DNA of 64,000 nucleotides from Atopsyche davidsoni (taxonomy: Eukaryota > Arthropoda > Insecta > Trichoptera > Hydrobiosidae): assembly GCA_022113835.1 (NCBI GenBank), contig JAILWY010000015.1, positions 5,652,001-5,716,000 on the forward strand, written 5' to 3'. Shown piece by piece: positions 1 through 13,100 of this stretch (position 1 is its first letter; each line of letters opens with the position of its first letter). Both the position numbers and the translations under genes were made by a program. The notes under the pieces were generated by a model. That model ran no database searches and had not been told where the DNA came from. It saw nothing but the letters and a program-made list of their open reading frames with translations.

Positions 1-345
1 TGCTAATTTTGGATAATGCACCAGGGCATCCTACTAATTTATCCGAGCTATCTGAAAATGTCATGATTGAGTACCTTCCGAAAAATACAACAGCTCTGAT
101 CCAACCAATGGATCAGGATGCAATAGCCACTTTTAAGGCATATTACCTACGCCGAAATTTCTGACAACTTATAAGGGAAACCGATGGTAAAGCTTCAATT
201 AAAACATTTTGGAAAAACTATAACATCAAGGATGCTGTTGACAGCATCAGTGAATCACGGAAGGAATTAAAATTAACAACAATGAACCATGTTTGGAAAA
301 AAAATGGCCAGAATGTGTAAAAAGTGTTACATATTTAACAAATTT
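1..345 (+). pseudogene. pogo/Tigger-like DDE transposase relic (3' part)
   Basis: Reading from base 3, the conceptual protein contains LDNAPGHP and, about 20 residues later, LPKNTTALIQPMDQ. These are the DDE-domain hallmarks of pogo/Tigger/jerky-type transposases (Tc1/mariner superfamily), followed by a KTFWKNYNIKDAVD-like helical segment. The frame is broken by a stop at 162-164. Near 300 the expected W-P-E-C box is only recovered after a frame change. The 5' end is cut by the window edge. It is a dead element and not a host gene. Confidence 0.85.
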
Positions 346-577
346 GGAACCGATCCAATTGAATTTGTATTAGAATAATTGATTCCTTATACGGCTTTTC
401 GGTTAGCGGCCAAGTTTCGTGGAACGTATCTAGGCCGTAAAGCGAGGTATAGGTGTATTCGTATATTGAGAATTGAGACAGCACGCAGTAACATATAACA
501 CTGATATCTCGCTGGAGATTCACCAAGTGTTATGTCGTCTCAGTTCTTCATATAACTTGGACCCTTAAGACAGCTAC

Positions 578-958
578 TATGCAGAAACGTGGATATATAG
601 GAGAATCCTTAAAAAAAAACCATGGATTGACCGCGTCACAAATGAGAGAGTCTTACACAGAATGCGCAAAGAATGAGAACTCCTGACGTTGGTAAAAAAA
701 AGCGGAAGGTCTCCTATTTTGGCCACATTTTTCGTAACAGTAAATATAGCATCCTCCAGCTGATTGTGCAAGGAAAAATTGAAGAGAAAAGGGGCATTGG
801 AAGGAGGAAGTTTACGCGGATGCGAAATTTGCGCCAGTGACTGGAGGTCGGAATTGCGGCCGAATTTGTGAGACTGGCCCAGGATAGAAATATGTTAGAT
901 AAAATAGTCACCAACCTCATATATGAGAAGAAGAAGATATATTCATTTAGATTTTTAT
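578..958 (+). pseudogene. LINE reverse transcriptase C-terminal tail, decayed
   Basis: The conceptual translation starts with ETWIYRRILKK then WIDRVTNERVLHRMRKE. After a frameshift near 690 it continues with KVSYFGHIFRN, ILQLIVQGKIEEKRGIGRR and LAQDRNMLDKIVTNL. This is the characteristic end of the ORF2 product of a common insect non-LTR retrotransposon, downstream of the polymerase domain. In-frame stops (for example the Q-stop before LEVGIAAEF) and the frameshift show it is inactive. Three shorter copies of the same tail occur at about 4465 (-), 20930 (+) and 32870 (-). Confidence 0.85.
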
Positions 959-1082
959 AAATTTTCGCCATTTTAAAAAAATTTGCTTTTGGTAAAAATA
1001 ATTTTGTAAACTTTTTGTAAATTGGTGAACCACAATTAATTTAGATTATTTGTTTGATTTTGCTGTGATCCGAGCGAACAGT

Positions 1083-1225
1083 CCTCATGGGAGTGCGGGG
1101 CGTGTCGGGGTCGCTCTGCCCGCCGAGTCGCGGCACGCCACTGGGCGCCGCAGTCCAGTGTGGGCACGAGCGAGCGGCGAGTCCCGCGCGGCCGGCAGTG
1201 CGCGCGCGCTATTGGTCGAATGACA
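1083..1225. promoter_or_regulatory. GC/CpG-rich island, possible promoter or 5' exon
   Basis: About 140 bp of strongly GC-rich, CpG-rich sequence ends in an ATTGG box (inverted CCAAT) near 1210, inside otherwise AT-rich DNA. The open frame across it (+, to 1389) runs into low-complexity A-rich sequence and has no recognisable domain, so I do not call it coding. It could be a promoter or 5'UTR exon of a gene lying outside the window, or a GC-rich piece of a repeat. Confidence 0.3.
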
Positions 1226-3390
1226 TTCAAAAAAAGAATTCGAGTTCCACATTTGAATTTTTAAATAAACCGTTCAGTAAACATATTTTCAACTGTCTTT
1301 TTTTCAAGTCGAGTAAGAGTATTTGCATTAAAAAAAAAAAAAAAAACAATGATAAAATGCAGTGTTTTAGGATATACGAATATTTTTAAATAATAGTGTG
1401 ACTGTGAAGTTATTAACAACAAAACAATTTTATGAACGATTTATAAGGTTTGATCCACTTCATATTATATATATTTTTTAATAATTAATATACTGTTGGT
1501 ATCAATTTATTTTGGTTCGGTCTATTTTAATTTACACTCGATAAAATTTGAAAAAAATTGCGTTGACATATTTTCAAATATTTCAATTCACTATCAATAC
1601 ACAGGTACAATTTCAGTACAGACTGCCTAACAAAAAAGACGAGGGTTTAATGTTCTGGACTACGGTCTGCAGAGCGATTGAAACCATCGGTTTCCAACCG
1701 GAAGTCAAGTCTTCAAGTTATTGCCATTGAATGCAAGCAAATTTTGCAGTTTTATTTTAATTTTCAAATTCGCATCGGTCTAGTAATGTTTTAAGTGCGA
1801 TTTGACTCTCATGAAACCATATTAAAATTAATTTAATATTTAAAGTTAATTACAGCAAAAAATATATGACTTGAAATTATAATTAAATTAACACCGATCA
1901 TATATGTTTATTTTACTGAAAAAGCGAACCCCTTATTAACTGTCTATTGTTGTTTTCCAAAACAAAACCGAATTACAACCGTAGAAATTGATAAGTACAA
2001 AATTTAAAATTTACTTTCAACGTTACGAAGTGCAATTGCTTATCGTACAAATAATGGATGCCATTTTACTTTGGATGTGACTTAAGTTATATTCCTTCAA
2101 TATTAAGAGATCAAATTCCTTCTTCTCCAGCCGATGTCCTCAGGGTTCAACCTTCCTGTCGATATTCCTCCCTGTTTCTAACAGGGAGGCGGCCATCTCC
2201 ATCTTAGCGGATATTTTCAAATTTCAGAAATTCATGAAAATTAAATAACTTCTTGAAGGATGTACATTAATTTGTAACGGTTAATGCGCCATTTGCATTT
2301 GTATGGTAAGGTTAATGTATCAACAGGCGAGAAAAATTTGTTGTTATTCAGAAATGACGAAAATAACACGTCTTGGAGACTTCACAGATATCATTGAACA
2401 ATATTTAATAATTTAAATAGTTAACTTGCATTTTTCCTTTACCCGATAGTCTCTTGGTTTATTTGTTTGCATAATATATATATTTTCCAACATTACAAAT
2501 AGGCGTATCTTATTTTGGGCAAAATTCATCAGACGGTGCATTTTAAAACGACGGAAAAACAATTAAATATTGAATAATGACACAGATTCGATTTTAATCA
2601 ACACTTCTTGGATATTGTATTATATTAAGTTTTTTTTAATTGATAACAATTATACTAAAGAGTATGGTGCGTAAACATAATAAATATAATAGTAGAGAGC
2701 GAAAACATGTGCTAAATTGAGTGCAGAGTAAAGTCGTACCGAAATCAGTGCAGATAACTTCCAGCAACAAATAAAGTAGCATTATTTCCACGTCCTAATC
2801 TTAATTATGGTGAACTGTTGATAAACTCACTATTGCCTCAATACCAAAGTCTGAATACTGAAATTCCGAATAATAACAAAATCACTGATGAATTCCGATT
2901 GTGAGTACACTTTTTCTAGTCTCGATTCCTGCAACAATTTATATTGGATCTCTAAGAAATCGAAATTGAACGTCTTTTGACGTCAATTCCACTAAATTAA
3001 CAAACAAAGCAATTTTGTTCACTTGATACATAAAAACCTTAAAAGATCACAGAAAGGAATAAGAATATAACCAGTGTATTTATCTATTATATAAAATTGC
3101 AAAAAAAAAACAATCAATGCTTAATTCAATTTTTTAAAGTTTAATGCTATTATTATTCGACTTCTATAAAATTTAGACCATCAAGATAATACAAATAAAA
3201 TTTCGAGGAGCGATAACTTTTCAGAATCGCTTCATAAAAAATTTCATCAATGGGTGTTATCTCGCGTTTTTTTTATTCTTAAAGCTCCGACTCATCGTGA
3301 AAATATATAATAGTAATTTTCGAAATAATTACATCTTTATAATCACCAGGTATATATTTAGACATCACTGCAGGCGGTTATCGAAGTATC
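1226..3390. other. AT-rich intergenic DNA, nothing recognised
   Basis: Homopolymer-rich AT sequence. Short open frames (for example 1548-1730) have no family resemblance and no splice or start context that supports them. No repeat was identified with confidence. Confidence 0.5.
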
Positions 3391-3394
3391 ACTT

Positions 3395-3483
3395 CTGCGG
3401 TCAGTCAGAGCGATCAGCAGCTCCGGTGAGAACTGTGCCAATCGTCAATAGACAAGCAGCTAGGAGATTACGATCATATATGC
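3395..3483 (+). other. Candidate non-coding 5' exon (duplicated segment with splice donor)
   Basis: This GC-richer stretch has an initiator-like TCAGT near 3401 and ends at a good donor (CCT|GTAAGT at 3483/3484). Bases about 3447-3500 align without gaps to about 21826-21880 at roughly two thirds identity by my hand alignment, including the donor position. Both copies lie upstream of a lipase first coding exon (about 3.6 kb before A, about 4.9 kb before B). A 5'UTR exon duplicated with each gene is one explanation and a repeat is the other. Confidence 0.3.
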
Positions 3484-4189
3484 CTGTAAGTGCTTTCGAT
3501 TTTAAAGAGCTTATTTAGCTTTAAGATCTAAGGCCTGAAAAAGGTTTTTATATGCGAAATAGCTCACGAGATAATAATCATTGCAATCTCTTAGCCATTT
3601 GGAATACGATTTTATTATATATTTTTTTGTAGAATCGTCAGTGACTTACTTTTATTTATAAATATGGACAAATAGTATTTCAAATACAAAAAGTGCTTAA
3701 TACGCACACGCGTGAAGAATTTAAATAATTTAAGGTTTGGTCTTTGCATGCAAGCGAGGTGTATGAATTGTACAGTTATAGTGAATTTCAATTACGTGCG
3801 ATAAATTTTACAGTTTAAAATCAAATAAATAGTGAAAGGTGTATTAAAATTTAGTGTGAAATATAATATGTTAACTGGTGATAGTTCCAACTTAAGATCT
3901 AAAATCATAAACGATACCATTGTTGAGGGGCATCATAAAATATTAGTGATATGGTTAAAATTGAAGCGACAAGAAATACTTTGAAAAGTTAATGTGTAAA
4001 TCGATTATCGGAATAAACACAAAATACCTGTATGGGCGAAAAATGCGGGTTTAATAATAATCATTGGTAAATCATTGATTCGCACCAGACATAAAAAATA
4101 TACAAGACTGTAAGCTGCATTTTGTACGTGAATATACAGCCTACCTGCTTTTTCCTTCTAATAGAAGCATACATATGACGAGTCGAATA

Positions 4190-4260
4190 TGAGGGATCTC
4201 AAATCCCACCGGTCATCATTTTTTTTTCTCGTCGTTTCACGTGTGAATAATATTTTTCTG
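4190..4260. repeat. SINE-like fragment
   Basis: AAATCCCACCGGT followed by TCTCGTCGTTTCACGTGTGAAT recurs at about 56927-56990 (AAATCCCACCGGTG, then CTCGTCGTTATATGTGTGAATCG). Parts recur near 41005 and 51895. The AATCCCAC piece resembles a tRNA B-box flank, so it is probably one interspersed tRNA-derived family. Confidence 0.45.
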
Positions 4261-4461
4261 CAATGTTCTTCTTTCTGATCTAGAGCTGAATTGGAACGCC
4301 TGCGAGGCGATTATTGAAAATGTCAACATCGTGCCAAGTACAATATTTAGTCACTTCTGTTGTGTTTATTTTATTCCACATCACCTGGAATTTGAGTTCA
4401 CTCTCAATTTAAGCGAAGGTGACAACAATTAGCATTGATATCGAGAATTCTACGCAAGTTT

Positions 4462-4570
4462 ATTTATCTTCTTCTTCTAGTGCCTTTTCTCATAGGAGGT
4501 TGGTGACCATTTCATCGGATATGTTCCTATCCTGGACCGGTCTCACTAATTTTACAGGAATAACAAATTT
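4462..4570 (-). pseudogene. LINE 3' tail fragment
   Basis: On the minus strand this reads LVRPVQDRNISDEMVTNLL, the same C-terminal motif as the LINE tail at 578-958. It is 5'-truncated, as usual for non-LTR elements. Confidence 0.65.
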
Positions 4571-4579
4571 GTGTATAAA

Positions 4580-6095
4580 AAAATAATTTAACAATTATTA
4601 AGAGCCGTGATAGCAAATTTTTTGACCATTTGCTTGTACCTATTGCGAAAAATCGGCTGCACCAATCAAAACAATTTAAATGCAGAAAGTTAGATACATC
4701 CTTTCTTCTACTAGCATTTTTTTTTATTTCTTATAATTTACTTTTAATATGATAAATGTGTGTTTTTCCGATTGAAGTTGTTCCTGTTCCAAGAATCCTA
4801 AACATGTATGACTCTTTTTTTCAATTGGAATTAAAATATTAATTATAAACCCTCCTGTGGGGATTAGTTTGAAAATTAAAAAAAAAAATCTTTAACAAAC
4901 TTTGGTTTTGAAAATCGTCATTTTATCCAATTTTTCAACATCTTCAAGATTTGATTTTACCCTGAAAATGGACGTTAATTAAATAATAAAAAATAGATAA
5001 ATATAATTTATAGTTTTCTCAATACTCTGTAAAAAGAGCAACTTTCAACATTTAAATTAATTAAATAACACGATGTTATATTGATATATCGATGATTATA
5101 GAACTGAAAAGTAGAAGTTAAGATACGTCTTAAAAAATATAAATAAAAATATTTAGTAATGTGACTTGGGGTTAAGCAGTGAGAAAGATGAAAATGATCA
5201 TTCTAATGAAAATATTTTTGTCTTTTTGGTCACCATCAATATAAAAAAATTTCAATACGTATATATATTATGCTACTTCACAAGGTAAGGGGTATCACTA
5301 CTCTTTTAATCTATCAAACCGAGATTCCTTCGTAATTTTGCTTTAAATAAATAAAACATGTTAAATTGACATTGTTATGAGTGACTTGAAATATATTTCT
5401 TTAAGGGTTTGCTAGAAGTTCGGTTAATTAAATCGAGGGGTCGCAACATGAAAAAAAACACCCTGTCTCATGAAAAGAAAAATATCAAGTCACACTTCAT
5501 GGATGTCACAGCTTGTCGTATTGAATTCGTTCACCCGATGTTATTAATAATGACTTAAATTAGAATTTCTCGATGAACACAAACAATTACAACGTAATTA
5601 TTACTCGATAGTGTAAATTCAAGCTATAAATCCGGCAAGTGTTTAGAAAGATAATGAGGTTATTATTTATTATTATATATAAATTTATGCATTTAATAAG
5701 AAAATATTAGACAGCTGATACCCTCCAACCCGCATATCACTCTCTCCCCACAACAAATAATTAATAACCTAACTATCTCACAAAGAGATGCAAAAGAATT
5801 GAATGAACTCTAATAACAACGAGAGCTCTATTACGCTATTACGCCGGGTCAGTTCTACTGTACGACTGCAAAGTGGACTTATTTTCTTGGGTTTTAAGCC
5901 GTGTCACATTTTATTGACGTTTCGACTCCATTAAGCCATTTTTATAATCGAAGATGTATACCTTAGGAATAGAACCGAATCATTGGAATATTAAATTAAA
6001 CATGATCCCATGAAAAACATGAACTAACTAACTTTAATCGCAACTTAATTCGGTGCGAAGCACACTTGATTTCATCTGAATCTAATATATATATA
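4580..6095. other. AT-rich intergenic DNA, nothing recognised
   Basis: No coding pattern, RNA gene or repeat was identified. A/T homopolymers are frequent. Confidence 0.5.
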
Positions 6096-6103
6096 TTCAA
6101 GCT

Positions 6104-6170
6104 GCCTCGTTGTTTGGTTGTTAGCACGCTTGCTTGCCGACGAAAAGATGACCGCCCTGTGCCATGTACA
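6104..6170 (+). repeat. tRNA-derived SINE-like fragment
   Basis: GCCTCGTTGTTTGGTTGTTA followed by GCTTGCTTGCCGA resembles 49534-49605 (CCTCGTAGTTCAGTGGTTACT then GCTTGCGTGCCGA) and, more weakly, 61920-61984. It looks like an A-box half derived from a tRNA. Confidence 0.4.
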
Positions 6171-6592
6171 TATCTTTTAATTCTATACAAATTTCAATTG
6201 TATTACTCTGTCTCATTTACATTTATTATTACATCCCTGTATAGATTAGAGACGTACCTACTAATAAAATTAATTTTGGGTTCCAATTTGAGAATATCTG
6301 GTCTCAATGGACTTTATTCGATACACTCGGATATATTCGGGTAACGGTGGGTCTACGATCAAAACACCACAAAAATCTAATACAGATCGCAGTTATTTAC
6401 ACACTCAACGCATAAAAAGTGATTAGAAATTGTTACTGCTATTACGTACATGAGCATTGTAGATTAAGAATTCAATTATAAACTAACTAAATTATATTAC
6501 AACTCGGAAGACGTCGTTAAACTTCTTTGATTTAAAAAATGTCAGAATTCATTTTTTAGCATTATAATATTTTTCAGTAAAAAATGAGTACA

Positions 6593-6680
6593 AACTTTTA
6601 TTTTTTTTCGTGACTAGTTTCAGCAATACGCTAGGTTGGCATCTTCAAGCAGAGTGAGATTTTGTTAACTATTTACAATG
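6593..6680 (+). repeat. Penelope-like element terminal repeat, solo copy
   Basis: The order TTTTATTT, GTGACTAGTTTC, GGTTGGCATCTTCAA, CAGAGTGAGATTTT matches the terminal repeat of the Penelope-like element at 9708-10614 (GTGACCGGTTTCGCCAA, GTTGGCATTATCAAACAGAG). It is diverged and has no coding part attached. Confidence 0.6.
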
Positions 6681-7142
6681 AGAGAGACAATGATTGTCAA
6701 AAATAATTTAATTACCGAATAACTTTAAAGGTCCTGACCAATACTAATCTAATACCTTCTTGGGTGTTATGCTGCGTCTTTGTTGCAAAATCCGACGTTT
6801 CGTCAAAATCCGCTATCTTGCATGAATGTCTCCCGCTCGTTTAGTGAAGATAAATAATTAAAGATGAAAAAAAATCGTGTTGCACGATAGATTGACTAAA
6901 TTTGTGATTCTCCGTATTTAAATAACAAATATGAAGCAGTTGGAAGAAGCCCTAGAAAGGCGAGAGAGAATCTCCTGGGTCATTTTTATTTTTTGTAAAA
7001 AATCTAATTTTTGCACTTTTGTTATTTGCGCAATCCGTTTTTTTTATTTTTATAGTAAACCGTAACTAAGTTAGGAGACCAGCGTGACCGGATATAACTC
7101 GATAAGGCGCCGAGGAAGGCATTGTTTCCGGTTAGAAGTGCA

Positions 7143-10100
7143 ATGCTCAGCTCAGGGGCAGTTCTTCAGGCGGCGTGGGCCTCGGGCCTGCTGCTGGCCG
7201 TGGTCACCGCCACCTCTTCGACGCCACCGCCCATGCAGTTCCAGTCACCCGTCAAGCTGAGCACGGTGAGTGAAACACCTGTTATTCTATTTTTACTTGC
7301 TTCGAACCGCCCGAATCAACCCCGAGAAGAAAATCGTCAGAAATCTAAAAAAAAAAAAATCGACTGAACTGCACCACTCGGGCACGCGTGGAGTACCGAA
7401 AACCTGAACCAGCTCAACACCCAAGAATACGAATCAACTCACAAAGAACCTGGTCAATGGATACGAACGTGACACAGAAATAACAACGGTCCAGTGTGAA
7501 GACACTTGGGTAGTCATCACAATCTCGGCCGAGGTCTCGGGCGACCCGAAATCCAAGTTTGGCAAAATTTCGTAAATCAAACATGGAATTTCGTATTTGC
7601 TATACAAATTAGTCGACGGTGTTAGAAATTCTAATACAATACAACAAATATGAATAGCCTCTGAATGAACACCGCGTATACTTTTGTATAACAAATATGG
7701 ATATAGCCAAATGTCTTCTTATAAGTTCAGGCACACGATCGTCTGGTTTTTTTCAAAAATTAATTTACTTGATCTCAAGATATAAAAAATTTAATAACAG
7801 AAACCATCTTTGGGTCTGGAGAAATGCTTGTTATTCATAACTCCGTCCAGATTGAAATATTAAACTGCATGACCACAAGATGGTATTTATAAATTATTAC
7901 GGCATAATACAGATAATCTTTCTACTCTTATAACACTGTTTCTGATAAACATTCTACCAGTGTTATTGTCTTGGGAAGATTAAAAATTATTTATTTGAAA
8001 AACAGTTCATTTCCTTATATGAACTCTTAGACTCAACAAAAATCAATAAACCTGATTAATATGTATTAACTTATTTCTGAATTTCTTAAACCGTGGTTTC
8101 CAAATGACGCGGTAAGAATTAATCGCGTTATAGGAGGGTTGGCTGTACTTGTCTTGTCTGGTACGGCACGTGTCTGGTGTCAAAAGTACTTCACACGTGG
8201 ATATTTCATTGAATTGACAATATGTCAAATTGTTTTCTAGATACCCAATAGGTACACAGAAAAGTTCAATGACCTACGTATCTCTACTGCTGATAAAAAA
8301 TAATCATTTATAGCAAATATAAAAAAATATTTTTTTAAGAGTTGTATAGATTATGTTGTACACTAACCTACTTTTCACTTGTGACTGTTTTTCCTTCTAA
8401 AAAAAGCAGTCGTGGAATGAAATTATTGATTTATGAAATCTAAAATTAACAGAATTGAATTCCTCGAAAATGATCCTAGTAGGAGTTGAAACGATGAATA
8501 ATTAACAAAATATTGACGCGGCTAAACAACCAATAAGATAAATCTAAATATTCGTTACAAAACACGTCCACCTTTCTTTATTTTTGGTAGCACTGCCACC
8601 TGTGGATGAATTCTAAACAGCTGAAGCTTTGTAATAATTCAGCACAACTGTAACCGGCAGATGTCCTGTCGAAATTATTATATTAATAAAAATATTTTTT
8701 TAATTAATAAATGTTAAAATATAGCAGAATTATCAATCAATAAATAGAATTATCAGTCAAGAATTCAATATGACAAAAAATCCGAAGTGAAAACTAAATA
8801 AATAATCATCCAAAACGTTTCATCCAAAAGGAAGCATATTTTTAAATTTTACAGTAAGGGGAACATTTTTCTGAACTGGGAACTTATTCGGCTGCAAACG
8901 TCTTACCGCATAGAGAAAAGTTGCAAAAAAAACTGAATTTTAATTTTATAATTTTCCTAATGAACCTAAAAGGAAATCATTTCCATGACCGGATTCGAAC
9001 TGAACCACGAAACGGCTTTAAAATAGAAAAATACTAGCCAACAAAAACTCGCAGAACGAACCGAAATCCATACCGTATCCAAATGCGGCCTTACAACAGA
9101 TGCATAATTTCACTGCAAAAATGCATCTATATCTACGCCCTGAAGGTCGACCAGAATCAATGACCCCCAACGAGGTGGAACCAGAACTGCATGCAGCATG
9201 GAACTGGTCAGGCCAGTGCAGCTCCATCACACGAATTCAAGGCCACTCGAGATCATTACCAGCAACTGCGGTAATATAACCAGGGCTCAATGAGCAAATA
9301 CTGAAGTGCAACGGTGCAAACAAGAATGAAGCCTGCAATTGTCACGAAGTAAACGTTAATCCGATGAAATTACGGAAGTCTCTTCAGAAGCTGTCATCTG
9401 ATGGGTCAATTTTTTTTTCTGATTTATCAGACACTCAAGTTGAATCAAAATAAATGTTTTTCAGCGTCGCGGCCTATGAACACGCGAGATTACTTTGTGT
9501 TATTTTAATACGTACACACATGCTACAATATCAAATAAATAATTGTTCAACGTGAAACAACTTTAGGAACAACATCTAAAGAATTGAAGGTTTCTTCTAA
9601 ACCCCTGAACCATCATTCAATAGCACTCCTGGAAGTTGATTAATGGCAAGGTAACAGGCGCGGATGCCAGGTTAGCTGCTGCTTGAAACTAGTCCACTAA
9701 GTACTAAATAATATTTTTGAGTAAAATACTCGAGTGATTTTCCACATGTTCGTTTTTATTTGTGACCGGTTTCGCCAACCTTTCACGTTGGCATTATCAA
9801 ACAGAGTGAGATTTTATATAATAATAAGCAATTAGGTAGTCCTGTAGTGTGTTTATCTGTAAATAATAGGTTTTTGCAGAGTAAATGTTTTTTAAAGATG
9901 TGATTTAGCAATAGGGAATAATAGTGGAGACTTATTGAAAATAACCTGGTCATTAATCAGGTGTTCCGGTGTGTTATCTTTTATGCGATTGATCTCTAAA
10001 ATCTCTTGGCGATCGAGTTTTGTGCCTTTATTGTAAATATGCAAAATTTTGAGGTTGGAGATCTGGTTAAAGTCGTGCTTATTATTAGAGAGGTGGAGGC

Positions 10101-13100
10101 CGAAGGTAGATGATTCATCTTCCTTTTTCCATCCTCTTATGTGGTCTTTGGTTGAAGAATCTACCTGTTTGGCCAATGTAAGTGGCGTCGCAGGAGTCGA
10201 GGTTGAGTTTGTAATCTTTAAAAAACATTTACTGTGCAAAAACCTATTATTTACAGATAAACACACTACAGGACAAAATCCAACACAGGATAACTGCCGC
10301 TACACCCTAAAGCCACTACTTTAGATTTAGACCCCATTAATATAAAAACATTTGTTCGCAAAAATTTGCAATTACGAGTATATAGAATCCTCCACTTGTC
10401 AGGTACATTAAAATCACATTAGCCCTTACCACCTGACAATCACTCTCTCTCTTTCCAACAACCTCTCCCTCTAACAATTGTTTACCTAATTGCTTATTAT
10501 TATATAAAATCTCACTCTGTTCGATAATGCCAACGTGAAAGGTTGGCGAAACCGGTCACAAATAAAAACGAACATGTGGAAAATCACTCAAGTATTTTAC
10601 TCAAAAATATTAAAATGGAATTCCACCAAGTACTCTCTGTCAAAAATATTGAATTTCTTAAGTACTAAATATTAAAATATCAAATTTATTATTATTTTAA
10701 TACATCTTTAATTAAGACTCGTCTGTTGTTTCAGGCGGACATTATCGCCAGGGACGGCTACACCATGGAGGAGCACCTGGTGAACACGACCGACGGCTAC
10801 ATTCTGCGCGTGCACCGGTTGCCGCGGGGGCTCTCGGGCCCGGCGCATCGTCTGGCCCCCGTGCTGATCGTGCACGGCATGGTCGGCAGCTCCAGCGACT
10901 TCGTGCTCCTGGGGCCCAAGCGCAGCCTGGGTGAGAGGGTGGACCCCAATGAACCCATAAATTTGAAAAGACCGGCTCAGTACTCTGCAGTGTGCTTATT
11001 TCGTTTCAAGCCCGATAGTAATGTTGATAGATAGCCTATTAAGTTTGTTCATCGAATAAATTTCACATGCAACATCTCAAATCGATAAAAGACAACGAAG
11101 CGTACACAAGGTTGTTGGACACACTTTAAGTGTAAAATTATTGAAATAATTTATTTTCGTGATTAAATTCAGAGGTCACTCATGCTAAAGCTAAAAGTTT
11201 ACCTTATAAAATAATACACAAAAAGCTAGACTAATTGTGTGATTGAATATCAACGCGCTTTCGTTGTAATCAAACATTTAATGTTTTTTTTCAGCCTACC
11301 TTCTGGCCGACGCGGGTTACGACGTTTTCCTCGGGAACTTGAGATTTAATGAATACGCGTCGCACGTCTCCCTCAGTAAAAACGACAGCGCGTATTGGGA
11401 CTTCAGGTGAGCACATAAACCAAATCATTTATTTTTACCTGCATAAAATACACTAGTCTACTAAAATTTTATTGTATCTTATATCCGAATCTGGGTATCA
11501 AGGTAATGAAGAGTACCCTGAGTAATCAAAGTAGTACATTATTGATGTATGATTAGGAGTTTTGCACGGGAAGAATTATATAGTATGTTTCCCGATTGAA
11601 CAAAAAGGAGCTATGACAAACTGTACCACCTAGTTTTTAGTTTTGTGTAGCATTGTACGCTGACTGAAGTACCGGCAGATGTGTCGAGGGGGGTGAGCTC
11701 TCCCGGTCTCGTTTACTTGTCTAATTGGCTCGGGGTCGGCAGCCTGGACGACCACGGGCTGAAGGACGTGCCGGCGATGGCGACGCACGTGCTGCAGGTG
11801 ACGCGCGCGCGGGCGCTGCACTACGTGGGCTACTCCATGGGCGCCACCGCGTACATGATGATGTGCGCGTCGCGCCCGGACCTCGCGCGCCGCGTGCTCA
11901 GCTTCGTGGGGCTCGCCCCGGCCGTGCACATGTCCAACCTGCGCTCCATGGCCACCTTGGCGTTCAGCCTGGACCTGCCCGTGAGTAGTAAGGCCACACG
12001 GGAACTATTGATTATATCCCATAAGGATTCTCATCCTCGATCATCGTCGATGGAAAATTAAAAGTTGGGTAAGACATAGTGAGTTTGTATAGTTTAATAA
12101 CAACTGTGTGTCTGCGACTAGAATACGCTGCTCAAGCGAGGAGTCAACATGATCTCGTTCGGCGGAGAGTACCAGACGATGATGGCCAACAACCTGTGCA
12201 GTCCCCGCTTTAGCGCCGAAGACTTCTGCTTCTCCCTGGCTTTCTTCCTGGTGGGAGACGACTACGCGCAGATAGACTACGTGAGCATCCCCACCACATT
12301 AGATAGATTTGTACATTTACACACTTCTACGAAAAGATAGGTGATTGCATAAAATATCCATATAAGCGAGACATAGAAAGAGTTCTAGTGTATTTTGACG
12401 TGATACGTCTATTCTTAAAAAAATTCATCTCTTTGAACCTGGATACCATTTATAGTATGACCAGAAAAAATTACGATTCAAATTTTAATTTAACTTGATT
12501 AATAAATATAAAAAGGTATGTATTACCGGTGATGAAAATCTCGATGATCAATAATAATATATCTTTTAAAATATATACATATATTGAGCGTATTACCTGA
12601 AACAAAAAAAATCACACGTCAATATTTTATAGTAAATATAAATTAATGCCAATTAAATTAGTATATTTAGTTTTGTCTTAATCAGCAAAACATTACTAGT
12701 GTGAGACAATTCAGTAATAACGATACTCTCTGCTAGCCAAATATTAATTTTTAGCCGAATAAGAAACACGCAGTATATGTGCAGTGAATTAGCTTTTTCA
12801 GATATTTTTTTTCAGTTTATTCAATGCATACTCATGATCATCACGTTATCTAACTATAGCAAGGTGATTACTTTACGACACGCGACCGCGTGTCCTGTAA
12901 ATCTCTTTCAATTCCCAAGCGCAATGTACTATTTCCTATTTAAAAAAAACGCATTCTTGTAAGCCGATCATTTATGACTAATTACCTTACAAGGAGATAA
13001 ACCTTTACTGGGAAGAATTTCGTAACTACGTAAGACATGTATAATTTTTAATCAAACGCAATATATATTTAAATAACTTATACCCTTATATCCGTTTTAC

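Noticed and set aside
1548..1730. Open frame on + strand as a small gene
   Set aside because: No start context, no family resemblance and AT-rich surroundings; chance expectation at this length.
9892..10266. 124-aa minus frame as an intact host gene
   Set aside because: It is a frameshifted piece of the Penelope-like endonuclease; its N-terminal part is out of the YIGQTGR frame.
11630..11929. Minus-strand frame opposite lipase A exon 4, and similar frames opposite exon 2 of B, C and D
   Set aside because: They are antisense shadows of GC-rich coding exons, with no homology of their own.
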